Origin: Akkermansia muciniphila
GTDB lineage: Bacteria; Verrucomicrobiota; Verrucomicrobiia; Verrucomicrobiales; Akkermansiaceae
Length of the DNA stretch: 64,000 nucleotides
Direction of reading: 5' to 3'
NCBI GenBank assembly: GCA_945888515.1
Contig: CAMDAD010000015.1
Span: 1-64,000 of the forward strand
A program made the position numbers and the translations under genes. The notes below the pieces were generated by a model, which searched no databases, was not told where the DNA came from, and was given only the letters and a program-made list of their open reading frames with translations. This document shows, one piece after another, positions 20,325 to 29,996 of this stretch (its first letter is position 1; each line of letters starts with the position of its first letter).

Positions 20325-21386
20325 TCATTTGAGTGGCACAACCTCTACCGCTCCACCTTCTTTGACGATGCTAAATTGTCCGCCGCTTAGTTTAGCTAGT
20401 TGCTTAAGAGGTTCCTGCGCTTGCGGCACCATAAGTGCGACGGTGTTAATCACAACACCTTTCGCCTTTGCTTTGCGGCCCATTTCTTTGGCAATTTCCT
20501 CGGATTTTTTACCGGCTACACCATCCGTCATGAAGAAGATTATGTCCGGCTTCGGATCCATCGAGAGCGCCATTTCCAGAGGATGATCCCAAATCGTGCC
20601 CAACACCAGTGGCGTTTCTTTCACGTGTTTCGCAGCATCGCGCAGGCTACTATGATCGACGCTTAGCCACTTGGGCGTTTGTTTTTTACCAACTGGTTCC
20701 CAGCCGTGGTGGTCCGTGGTCGTTTTCCAATCATACTTGCGGCCGCCGTCTTTCACCGTTGCGACTTTACCACTTTGCGACACTTCTTGACCCGCCACCC
20801 ACACTGGGCCCGCGAAAAAAATCATTTGAAACAGTAATCCATCGCCTAGGTGATCAATCGATTTTTTCATCTCCTTACGCATGAGTTGGTCACGAACGCC
20901 CTTCATCGATTGGGAGTAGTCGATGACGTAAACGACTCTCTTCGCCACGACCTTCTGGTTGAAGAACGAAGCGCCGCCGCCCATGCCCGAATCATCTCCT
21001 GACGACCAGCCGTCGCCGAAGTCATTACCGCTGCCAAAGTCAACCGATGGCTCTGTTACCTCGATGTCCGGCACGGGAATCGCAATGTCGGATGGTGTAG
21101 CAGTGGCGATGACCCGCGCGCTCGACGAAGACGGAGCAGACGGTTTTTGTTTGGGGCTGGTGCTCATTTTTTTGACTTCGCGCACTTCGTCCTGCTGTGA
21201 AGGAGGATGATATATCGCGATTACCTCGGTCTCTCGAAACATCGGAGAGATAAAGAGAAACGCCATCAGCAAGCCGAGCAGCAAGAGGGATAAAAAGGCG
21301 ATCACGATCGAGGAGATCGTCGAATTGCGTTTCATTGCATCAAGACGAGCTTGAGCTTCTGGACTGAGTTGGGCGTGGAGACTCAT
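20325..21386 (-). CDS. Membrane-anchored von Willebrand factor A domain protein
   Basis: Single N-terminal TM, VVYVIDYSQSMKGVRDQLMRKEMKKSI (MIDAS DxSxS). Confidence 0.82.
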   Translation of the reverse strand: MSLHAQLSPEAQARLDAMKRNSTISSIVIAFLSLLLLGLLMAFLFISPMFRETEVIAIYHPPSQQDEVREVKKMSTSPKQKPSAPSSSSARVIATATPSDIAIPVPDIEVTEPSVDFGSGNDFGDGWSSGDDSGMGGGASFFNQKVVAKRVVYVIDYSQSMKGVRDQLMRKEMKKSIDHLGDGLLFQMIFFAGPVWVAGQEVSQSGKVATVKDGGRKYDWKTTTDHHGWEPVGKKQTPKWLSVDHSSLRDAAKHVKETPLVLGTIWDHPLEMALSMDPKPDIIFFMTDGVAGKKSEEIAKEMGRKAKAKGVVINTVALMVPQAQEPLKQLAKLSGGQFSIVKEGGAVEVVPLK

Positions 21387-21581
21387 GGCGTTGGTTTTTG
21401 GGGTTGCTGATGAAACGTAACGGTTGGATTCAAGAAAACCTTAGTTCTAAATACTCCAGGGTCAATCATTTGAGAAAAATAACGAGTATCTGAGAGTTTG
21501 TGTCGATGGCTATCGTATGATTTTTCAGTCATGAATGTAGTGGCATTTTTTTGCCTTCTCTCATCTCATGCCATTTCCATC

Positions 21582-22316
21582 ATGAAATTCCCCGTCATTT
21601 TCCTTGATCTAATGATCCTCTGTCTCTCGATGGCAACTGTGAGGGCGGAACCTGTCAGCACACGTGGTGTCATCGACATCACAAATAAAGAGCGCCCGGT
21701 AGATGCCGTCGTGCTGGTTGGCGCCAATGCCCATCAGTTGGTTCCAGAGAGTCATGCGCCCAGCAAATGGCTCTTTGCCGACGGCGTTTTGACCGCTTCT
21801 CCTCTGTGGGACAGCATGGTGACTAAAGAGACCTATCAGGATTTCCGCATGCATGTGGAGTTCAATGTGAATGAAGTCAAAGACGCCAAAGATCCTGAAC
21901 AAAATGGCAATTCGGGTATCTACATTCAAAAGCGCTACGAATTGCAAATCCTTCATTCTTTCGGCGTCAGCGAAGCGGACTACAAGCCGAGTTATTGTGG
22001 TAGCATCTACAAGCAGAAAATGCCTGATCGGATTGTTTGTAAAAATGCTGGCGAGTGGCAAAGCTACGACATTGTTTTTCGCGCCGCGCGATTTGAAGTC
22101 GATCAGAAAAGAGAAAATGCCCGCATCACCGTTTATCACAATGGCAGCTTGATTCATGATGATTATGCGATCACCGCCAAGACGGGAGCAGGTGACCGCG
22201 AGGGGCCGGGGCCAGCCGTGATCAAGTTCCAGGGCCACCACAATCCAGTGCGCTTTCGCAATGTTTGGATTCAGCGGATCGCCTTGGAGGCAGTATCTGC
22301 GGAGAATGTTCGGTAA
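21582..22316 (+). CDS. Secreted DUF1080 (3-keto-disaccharide hydrolase-like) protein
   Basis: QDFRMHVEFNVNE...NGNSGIYIQKRYELQILHSFG..., FQGHHNPVRFRNVWIQRI; start at MKFPVIFLDLM. Confidence 0.85.
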   Translation: MKFPVIFLDLMILCLSMATVRAEPVSTRGVIDITNKERPVDAVVLVGANAHQLVPESHAPSKWLFADGVLTASPLWDSMVTKETYQDFRMHVEFNVNEVKDAKDPEQNGNSGIYIQKRYELQILHSFGVSEADYKPSYCGSIYKQKMPDRIVCKNAGEWQSYDIVFRAARFEVDQKRENARITVYHNGSLIHDDYAITAKTGAGDREGPGPAVIKFQGHHNPVRFRNVWIQRIALEAVSAENVR

Positions 22317-22368
22317 TGGTTCCTCAGGAAATCACTTTCCTCTCTTGCAGGTAGCAGGAATCTGACGC

Positions 22369-23346
22369 ATGATGCCTTCCATGGCCGCGACGCAAAAAAT
22401 CCGCACCGTCAATGCAATCACCGCTGGAGAATTTTACGAGCATCACAAAGATGCCCTCGGATTGGAGTTGATCAGTCGGACCCACGACTTGCAACGGCTG
22501 ATCCGTGAACCCGCCGTCAACCGTCCAGGGCTTGCGCTCGCGGGGTTTCTCTCCTATTTTGCAAGGAAGCGCATACAAATCCTCGGTAATTCAGAGCTAT
22601 CGTATCTGGAAAAACTTCCCCCGCTGCGACAAATGGCGCGCTTCCGCCGCCTCTGCAAAGAAGGCATTCCTTGCCTCGTGGTCTCGCGCAATCGCACACT
22701 TCCCGAGAATCTGCTCACTCTCGCGGCTGAGTATGAACTCCCCATATTCGGCACTTCTCAGGTAACCATGAAATTTCTCAACGCAGCTACACTGCGCCTA
22801 GAAAATGATTTTTCACCCGTCACAACGCTGCATGGGTGCATGGTTGATGTGCGTGGTATTGGCGTGCTGATCATGGGCAAAAGTGGCTCAGGTAAATCGG
22901 AAACCGCCATCGGTCTTATCGAAAAAGGCGCTTCTTTGGTCGCCGATGACATGGTGCGCGTGAAATACATGGGCGGTGAGCTCATGGCATTTTCTCCCGA
23001 ACTCTCGCGCGGATACATCGAGATGCGCGGCATTGGTATCGTCAACGTCGCGAATCTATACGGCCTCGCAGCAATACGACCAGAAAAACGTTTGGATCTA
23101 ATTGTTACACTCAAGCCTCACGCCGATTTAAACAATGTCGATCGCCTCGGCATCCAGACCAATACCTTCGATGTGCTCGGTCAGGCGATTCCGCACGTGG
23201 AAATCCCTGTCGCTCCCGGTCGCGACAACGCCCGCATGATCACCATCGCCGCGCTCGACCAACAACTCCGACGCCTTGGTTACAACATGGCAGATGAGTT
23301 CAATCAGCGATTGTTGAAGCACATGAGCGATGAGCAGAAAAGTTGA
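22369..23346 (+). CDS. hprK: HPr kinase/phosphorylase
   Basis: GVLIMGKSGSGKSETAIGLIEKGASLVADDMV, YIEMRGIGIVNV. Confidence 0.93.
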   Translation: MMPSMAATQKIRTVNAITAGEFYEHHKDALGLELISRTHDLQRLIREPAVNRPGLALAGFLSYFARKRIQILGNSELSYLEKLPPLRQMARFRRLCKEGIPCLVVSRNRTLPENLLTLAAEYELPIFGTSQVTMKFLNAATLRLENDFSPVTTLHGCMVDVRGIGVLIMGKSGSGKSETAIGLIEKGASLVADDMVRVKYMGGELMAFSPELSRGYIEMRGIGIVNVANLYGLAAIRPEKRLDLIVTLKPHADLNNVDRLGIQTNTFDVLGQAIPHVEIPVAPGRDNARMITIAALDQQLRRLGYNMADEFNQRLLKHMSDEQKS

Positions 23347-23353
23347 GGTGTGT

Positions 23354-24673
23354 CTACGCGGGCCAGTGTTGAAGGAAATAAGCCAGTGCTTCCTCGCGGG
23401 TATGCAGTCGACCTTCGAGTTGCTCGACCTGAATGGCATCCAGAATGTCACTGAATAGCGGACCGGGCTTGAAGCCGGCCTGGATCAGATCTCGACCGCT
23501 CATCAGGGGCGCGGGGATCAGTGGCTCGCGGGAAAATTCCTCGCGCTTGGCGATCAGGTATTCGAGGTTGTCGGTAAAGCCATTGCTGGATCCGCAATCG
23601 ACACGATGCAGCTCCATTTCAAAATCAAAGGTAGGCGATGCCATGAAGCGCTTGAGTTTCGCCGTGCGCATTTGCTGCACGTTCATGAATTGCATGTGAC
23701 GAGCCACCATGGGCACGACGGAATCGATGATGTCATTGGAATAACGCAATCGCCGCAGCATGTCTGCCGCCATTTCAGCACCGAGAGCGTCGTGGCCATT
23801 GAAACGGATGCGCCCGCCGGCTTCATGGTCGATGGTGCGCGTGGGCGGCTTTGCGATGTCGTGCAGCAAAACGGCAAGTGCCAGTTCGAGCGGGGCATCC
23901 GGCTCTAACATTTCTAGCATGATTTTAGTGTGCACAAACACGTCACCTTCGGGATGCCATTCCGGAGGCTGTTCGCAACCGACCAATGCCATCACCTCGG
24001 GCCAGAAATAACGGAAGAGTCCGGAGTCGGTAAGCAAGTCGAACGCTTTCGCGCGCGACGGATGACAAAGCATCCGGTTGAGCTCATCGCGGATTCGTTC
24101 TGGGGAAATACGTGCCAAAAGTGGAGCGCATTCGATGATGGCCTGCCTCGTTTTTTGCTCGATCTTGAAGTCCAGGCTGCAACTAAATCGAATCGCGCGC
24201 ATGAGTCGCAAGCTGTCTTCTTGAAAGCGCAGTGCCGGCTCGCCGATCGCGCGAAGGATTCCTGCTTCCAAATCCTTTCGGCCGCCGACGTAGTCGATGA
24301 TTTCCCCGCTAATGGGATCTTCGAATAAGCCATTAATCGAAAAATCTCGGCGCTGGGCATCATGCTGTGCGGTGGAAAAAACGACATGATCTGGGCGACG
24401 GCCATCGCTGTAGCTGCCATCCGTGCGGAAGGTTGCGATCTCCACCATGTGACCCTGATATTTTACGAGAATGACACCGAAGTGAGCGCCTACCTCATTG
24501 CCCTTGGGAAACACTTCTAACACCTGGGTTGGTGTGGCGTTTGTGGCGATGTCATAATCCTTCGGTTCGAGTTGCAGCAAGCGATCTCGCACGCAGCCTC
24601 CTGCAAGCAACGCTTGGTAGCCCGCATCATGCAAGCGGCGGGAGATCTCAAGTGCGGCTTTCCATTCAGTCAC
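23354..24673 (-). CDS. CCA tRNA nucleotidyltransferase / poly(A) polymerase family protein with HD domain
   Basis: ALLAGGCVRDRLLQLEPKDYDIATNATP, RRDFSINGLFEDP, RLMRAIRFS, LAVLLHDIAKP. Confidence 0.9.
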   Translation of the reverse strand: MTEWKAALEISRRLHDAGYQALLAGGCVRDRLLQLEPKDYDIATNATPTQVLEVFPKGNEVGAHFGVILVKYQGHMVEIATFRTDGSYSDGRRPDHVVFSTAQHDAQRRDFSINGLFEDPISGEIIDYVGGRKDLEAGILRAIGEPALRFQEDSLRLMRAIRFSCSLDFKIEQKTRQAIIECAPLLARISPERIRDELNRMLCHPSRAKAFDLLTDSGLFRYFWPEVMALVGCEQPPEWHPEGDVFVHTKIMLEMLEPDAPLELALAVLLHDIAKPPTRTIDHEAGGRIRFNGHDALGAEMAADMLRRLRYSNDIIDSVVPMVARHMQFMNVQQMRTAKLKRFMASPTFDFEMELHRVDCGSSNGFTDNLEYLIAKREEFSREPLIPAPLMSGRDLIQAGFKPGPLFSDILDAIQVEQLEGRLHTREEALAYFLQHWPA

Positions 24674-24747
24674 AAACCACCCCTAGCGCAATGGATACGA
24701 AAAACAAGAAATTCCTCGGTAAAGTCACAGAACTCACGACGAATGTT

Positions 24748-26115
24748 TTAAGGCGTATAAGTGAAGCGGAAAAATGTGGGAGTGCCCGTGAGCGCAACGC
24801 TGTGCTCGATGAGGCCTGTTTCATTCACACTAATCTGCTGCACGGTTGTCCAGTCTTGCAGGTTTATGGAACTTTGCAGTTGATAGGTCAGATTGGGTGC
24901 TGCTTGGCAACGCAAGGTCAGGGTGTTGTTCGCATTTTTGATAAGGGTTGTGGCGTTTTCCGGAAGTATGATCAAAGTCAATTCATTGGCCGCAGTGAAG
25001 GGATTCGACCACTTGGCGTCTGTGTACACATTGCTTCCCGTTAGTGTGCGAAGGAAGGCGGCGAGCTGGTCTTTTTGTTGTTGGCTCAGGTTAAGACTCT
25101 GCACTGCCCCACCGGGCCGGCGCAGACGGTTATCGAGATTGGCGTTGTCGCCAGGAATGAGATTGTAGTGATTGATCACGTCTGCGATGGTCGATTGTCC
25201 GCCATGATGCATAAAGGATCCGTTAGATTTCCCACCAGGTCCCACCATGTCTCGCAGGCTGGGTGAGCGGGTGTTGGTCAGATCCGCGCCCCCGCCGAGT
25301 GATGCCGTCACACCATTGTTGCGGCTGTTTGGATCGATCGCAAATTCGGGTGGCGCATGACAACCCGCACAACCAGCTCCGCCTTGATTCGGTGGTGCAA
25401 GAAATAGTTGTTTTCCCGCATTCTCTTGAGGCGTGAAATTGGGAAAGTTTTGATTCTCCTGCACCTGCGCGCGTCCGACATCATATTTCGAGTCAAACGA
25501 TTGAATGCTGCGCACGAATTGCGCTAACGAGTTCTGAATACGCGCTTCGGTGATGGTAGCTGTTCCGAAAGTCATAGCAAAGAGCACTCTGTATTCGGGA
25601 ATGGCGGTGAGCCGTGTCACGAGATCGGAAAACGCGGGGTCGCCACTCGTGCCGCTGAACCCCATTTCCGCATGATCGCGTATCGGCTGGGTGGTCTGCA
25701 CTTCAAGTGTTGCCGCTCTCTCATCCCAGAAAAACCGAGTTTCTGTGGCGAAGCCTGCGTTGACCAATCGCATCGAATGCCTGCTGGTCGTGCCATCGAC
25801 TCCAATACTGGCAATGGCCGTATCGCCAAACGCATTGGCTTGTTGATGGCATGACGCACAACTAATCGTATTATTACGAGAGAGTCGCTTGTCGTAAAAC
25901 ATCACTCGCCCTAGGGTAGCACCGGCATCGGTGATGCGATTCGTGATCGGTGTATTGCTTCGGGTAATGTAAATGGGTTTCGGTTGGTTGGCAAAGTTGG
26001 CAAGTTGAGTCAGATTGACCACCCCTTTTTGGTTGGTAGTGTTGAGCTGCGCGCTGACTGGTGAAGAAATCAGTAGCAGAATGACAGCAGTTGGGATGTC
26101 GCGTATTTTCATCAT
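24748..26115 (-). CDS. Di-heme cytochrome c peroxidase / MauG family, with C-terminal module
   Basis: Two CxxCH motifs (ISCASCHQ, GCAGCHAPP), LGRVMFYDKRLSRNNTISC; C-terminus YQLQSSINLQDWTTVQQ...FFRFTYTP. Confidence 0.88.
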   Translation of the reverse strand: MMKIRDIPTAVILLLISSPVSAQLNTTNQKGVVNLTQLANFANQPKPIYITRSNTPITNRITDAGATLGRVMFYDKRLSRNNTISCASCHQQANAFGDTAIASIGVDGTTSRHSMRLVNAGFATETRFFWDERAATLEVQTTQPIRDHAEMGFSGTSGDPAFSDLVTRLTAIPEYRVLFAMTFGTATITEARIQNSLAQFVRSIQSFDSKYDVGRAQVQENQNFPNFTPQENAGKQLFLAPPNQGGAGCAGCHAPPEFAIDPNSRNNGVTASLGGGADLTNTRSPSLRDMVGPGGKSNGSFMHHGGQSTIADVINHYNLIPGDNANLDNRLRRPGGAVQSLNLSQQQKDQLAAFLRTLTGSNVYTDAKWSNPFTAANELTLIILPENATTLIKNANNTLTLRCQAAPNLTYQLQSSINLQDWTTVQQISVNETGLIEHSVALTGTPTFFRFTYTP

Positions 26116-26299
26116 GTAGACAAAACTTTAACACTATTGACTAAGAGTCAGTGTCGCACAGATCTCCAGCTATTTTACCGTTTCTTAACAAATCTATCGT
26201 CAGTAGAATGTTAGAACGATGCGGTAAGAGGCTGCCAGTATGACAAAATGCGTCATGAGTTGCATGATAAACTGGTGACTACGGGCGAGTAGTGACTCA

Positions 26300-27613
26300 G
26301 TGATTTTGTATCGTCTTCTTTTTTTTCTACTCTGTTGTTTTCCGCTTCTTGCGACAGATTTTTTCGTAGCGCCCCATGGGAGCGATGCTAACCCAGGCAC
26401 ATTAGAGCGGCCCTTCGCGTCTCTGATGCGCGCGCAACATGACGTGAGGCCGGGTGATATCGTTTATCTGCGGGGCGGTTGCTATCGAATGCTCGAGGAG
26501 CAGATCGCCAAAAAAGAAAACGTCCGTGCCTTGGTTTGTTTGTTTGATCGTAGCGGTTCTGAAGGAAAGCGTATTCGCTACGAAGCGTATCGGGATGAGC
26601 AAGTCATATTGGATTTCTCCGAAGTGAAGCCAGCGGGTTTCCGGGTCCATGCCTTTCGAGTGACCGGATCCTGGTTGCATTTTCGCAAGCTTTCCCTCGT
26701 CGGCGTTCAGGTTACGATCAAAGCGCATACGCAATCGATCAATGTCGAAAACCTCGGAAACCACAATGTCTTTGAGCAAATCGTGATGCGCGATGGGCAG
26801 GGGATTGGCTTTTGGTTAGGGCGCGGATCGAACAATCTAATTTTGAACTGTGATGCATACAACAACTACGATGCCACTTCTGAAGGCGGCCGCGGTGGCA
26901 ACGTCGATGGCTTCGGATTTCACGTGAGTAAGGGCAGTGTGAACAACGTGTTTCGCGGATGTCGGGCATGGTTCAATAGCGATGATGGCTTTGACTCCAT
27001 CAACACAAGCGAAGCACATCTGTTAGAAAATTGCTGGGCGTTTTACAATGGCTACGGTAAAAAATTCGAGAGTCTCGGCGATGGCAATGGGTTCAAGGTG
27101 GGCGGATACGGCTACGAACCGGGCAACCGCTTGCCTAAGGTCATACCGCGGCATCGTGTCATGGGATGCATCGCGGCACGCAACAAGGCGAGCGGGTTTT
27201 ATGCGAATCATCAGGTGGGTGGCATCGATTTCCTCCACAACAGTGCCTATCGGAATCGCTGCAATTTTAACATGCTCGGTCGTTTGCGCGATCCTACCAA
27301 GGATGTGCCGGGTTTTGGCCATGTGCTGAAGAATAATTTCGGTGTGCGTGGTGGGAAAGAAATCGATCAACTGGATCGCGCCCAATGTGAGGTGAGCCAT
27401 AATTCTTTCGATTTCAAAACTCCCGTCACGGAGCGGGAGTTAGAAAGTGTAGACGAATCCCAATTGATGCGCCCAAGACAGCCGAATGGTGAGTTGCCCA
27501 GCATTGACTTTCTCAAACCGAAGGCATTATCGAGACTGATTGATGCTGGCACGGATGTAGGGCGTTCCTATCGTGGAAAGAAGCCAGACATTGGCTCCGT
27601 CGAGCGCCGCTGA
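26300..27613 (+). CDS. Secreted right-handed beta-helix protein (PL9 pectate lyase-like)
   Basis: TDFFVAPHGSDANPGTLERPFASLMRAQHDVRPGDIVYLRGG, NSDDGFDS, NGNGFK-type motifs. Confidence 0.75.
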   Translation: MILYRLLFFLLCCFPLLATDFFVAPHGSDANPGTLERPFASLMRAQHDVRPGDIVYLRGGCYRMLEEQIAKKENVRALVCLFDRSGSEGKRIRYEAYRDEQVILDFSEVKPAGFRVHAFRVTGSWLHFRKLSLVGVQVTIKAHTQSINVENLGNHNVFEQIVMRDGQGIGFWLGRGSNNLILNCDAYNNYDATSEGGRGGNVDGFGFHVSKGSVNNVFRGCRAWFNSDDGFDSINTSEAHLLENCWAFYNGYGKKFESLGDGNGFKVGGYGYEPGNRLPKVIPRHRVMGCIAARNKASGFYANHQVGGIDFLHNSAYRNRCNFNMLGRLRDPTKDVPGFGHVLKNNFGVRGGKEIDQLDRAQCEVSHNSFDFKTPVTERELESVDESQLMRPRQPNGELPSIDFLKPKALSRLIDAGTDVGRSYRGKKPDIGSVERR

Positions 27614-27637
27614 CCCTGATCCGTGATTTTCCAGCGA

Positions 27638-28489
27638 TCAAATCGTCATCGCATGGAAGCCGCCATCCACGATCAGCTCATGTCCGGTGATGAAAGAGCC
27701 TGCCACTGGTGAGGCGAGCAGCAAGGTGGCGCCGATCAGTTCCTCTGCATTGCCAAAGCGGGATGCGGGAGTTTGGCGAAGAATATCGAGCACTCGCGTT
27801 TCATCGAGAACTTTGCGGTTTTGCTCAGCTGGGAAAAACCCCGGCACGAGCGTGTTGACGCGGATGTCTTTATCCGCCCATTCGCGAGCGAGGTTTTTCG
27901 AGAGATTGTGCACCGCTGCTTTCGAGGCTGAGTAGGTGAAAACGCGTGAGAGCGGGCTGAGACCAGAGATCGATCCCAGATTGATGATGGAAGCGGGTTG
28001 GGCGTTATTGATGAAATACGATCCGAAAACTTGGCAAGCACGGAATACGGCGGCGAGATTTGTGTCCATGATGCGCGCGTATTCTTCTTCCGTGACATCG
28101 AGGAAGGGGGTGGGAGAGTTAGTGCCGGCTCCGTTGATGAGAATATCAACCTGACCCGAGCGCTCCAATACTGTATCTAACAGATGTTGTAGCGACTCAC
28201 GCGAGGTGACATCGACCGGGACGAAATATCCTTTACCGCCATGGGAGGTGATTTCGCTGAGGCGTCGTTCGGCTTTTTCCGGAATGCGACCACCGAGCAC
28301 GACTTCTGCGCCAGCGCGGGCGAGGCCGACGGCCATCGTGCCGCAGAGCTCGCCTGTGCCGCCGATGACGACTGCGACTTTGCCAGTTAGATCAAAAAGT
28401 GACTTGAGAAAATTGGTTGTGGGCATGGACATGGTTGGTTGAATGTTCGTTGCGAGGACTATGGTAGAGCTGGGTGGGAATGAAAGCAT
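27638..28489 (-). CDS. SDR-family oxidoreductase
   Basis: [67 protein letters not shown]. Confidence 0.88.
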   Translation of the reverse strand: MLSFPPSSTIVLATNIQPTMSMPTTNFLKSLFDLTGKVAVVIGGTGELCGTMAVGLARAGAEVVLGGRIPEKAERRLSEITSHGGKGYFVPVDVTSRESLQHLLDTVLERSGQVDILINGAGTNSPTPFLDVTEEEYARIMDTNLAAVFRACQVFGSYFINNAQPASIINLGSISGLSPLSRVFTYSASKAAVHNLSKNLAREWADKDIRVNTLVPGFFPAEQNRKVLDETRVLDILRQTPASRFGNAEELIGATLLLASPVAGSFITGHELIVDGGFHAMTI

Positions 28490-28550
28490 AAATCACGACT
28501 GCGCGTGAACTTTTTCGTGCAGGGAGCGTGATGCCGAATCGTCGAGAGTT

Positions 28551-29750
28551 TCATTTTTTCACCATGGGTGCCATGGCTTCCGCAAAGGCCTTGCCGATAC
28601 CGCCTAAGATTTTGGCACTGCCAAGATAGTGGTAGGCTTGATTGGAGATGCCCTTGAGTGCTTCCCACTCCTCTGCAGTGCAGGCTGCTTGTAATTTTGT
28701 TTGGAGATATGTCTCCTCTTCGCCGCGAGCGAATGTTTTACCATCTTTCTTTTTCATGCGTTCGATCTCCGCTTTGATTTGCCATTTCTTTTTATCGGCG
28801 GAGTCTTGCAAAGGATCCCAAAAATTCGCTGTCATGACATTGGCGACCGTGCCCTTGAATTCCGGCATGTGGCCCGGCATGGCCATCGCGGAGCGCATAC
28901 CGCGATTGGCGATCGCGGCGGGTGTTTCTCCCTCGACGACGGAGGGTCCGCCTACGCCAATCACACCGATGACGAAGGGAAGTTGAGGTGCCTTCAGTTC
29001 GGTGCGCACATCGCGAATGAAATGAGCGAGCAGTCGGCCGTATTCATCGTAGCCACCGGGCTGGTGACGGTTCGGATAGAAATTCCCATCGACTAGGTCA
29101 TTGAATCCCTGAAACCAGACAAAGCCTGCGATCTCATAGCCTTCTTTGCTATCATACGCGGGATGCAACTCTTTCGGGTTGTCGAGAGCGTTTTTCACGT
29201 GCGCCATCATCAGGCGATAGTAGTGACCGGTGGCCGCAGCCTTGGCGGCTTTCTCTGCAACCAAGTCCTTGCCTTGTTTTTGGATTCGGGCGATGTCTGT
29301 ATCGGCGAAAACAAAAGGCCCAGCGCTGGGTGGGCGGAAGTCGGTATGGAGACTCTTACCGCCCCATGCGGTTTTGATCAGCAGAATGGGCTCATCGAGA
29401 GCCTTTTCCATGGTGAGACCGAAGGTGAATTCCGGGCCGATTTTTTCTGGTGTGGCGCCAAATCCGGCAGTGAGTTTCCCGATACGCTCCTGATCTTTCC
29501 CATTGCGATCCTCGGAGAGGTAGTTGATCCAGACCTTGTCACAAATGGTAGGTTGCCCTTTCGCATCTCGCATCTGTGCGAGCATCGGCGCGGTTTGGGG
29601 ATCTCTCCCAATGTAGTCGAAGGTGCTGATCATCGCATGTCCCTGCATATTGGATTGACCTGCCAGGATGAACACTTTGAGTGGTTTGGCCTGTGCTGTG
29701 AGAAAGCCGGCGAAGAGCCATGCGGAGATTGATGCAATGGAAAATTTCAT
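28551..29750 (-). CDS. Secreted sialate O-acetylesterase (SASA) domain protein
   Basis: KVFILAGQSNMQGHAMI, IKTAWGGKSLHTDFRPPS, GFVWFQGFND. Confidence 0.86.
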   Translation of the reverse strand: MKFSIASISAWLFAGFLTAQAKPLKVFILAGQSNMQGHAMISTFDYIGRDPQTAPMLAQMRDAKGQPTICDKVWINYLSEDRNGKDQERIGKLTAGFGATPEKIGPEFTFGLTMEKALDEPILLIKTAWGGKSLHTDFRPPSAGPFVFADTDIARIQKQGKDLVAEKAAKAAATGHYYRLMMAHVKNALDNPKELHPAYDSKEGYEIAGFVWFQGFNDLVDGNFYPNRHQPGGYDEYGRLLAHFIRDVRTELKAPQLPFVIGVIGVGGPSVVEGETPAAIANRGMRSAMAMPGHMPEFKGTVANVMTANFWDPLQDSADKKKWQIKAEIERMKKKDGKTFARGEEETYLQTKLQAACTAEEWEALKGISNQAYHYLGSAKILGGIGKAFAEAMAPMVKK

Positions 29751-29996
29751 GAGAAATGTGGTGATGTGATTGAGTTGATTAAAACGTGTGAGTCGTTATT
29801 TTTTACGAGTGATTGTAATGCCAGAAAAGAAAATCATAGCATCTTTTGGTTTGATGTCCTGCGGAAGGTCGTGTTTGGCTTCGGGTGTTGTCTCGACGAG
29901 GCGATTTTTCCACTTTTTCGAACGACGCGCCGGTGTGGGGTAGGCTGGTCAGCAGGGTAAGAAGCGATAAAGATCCGACGCTAAGTGAGAGATGTT

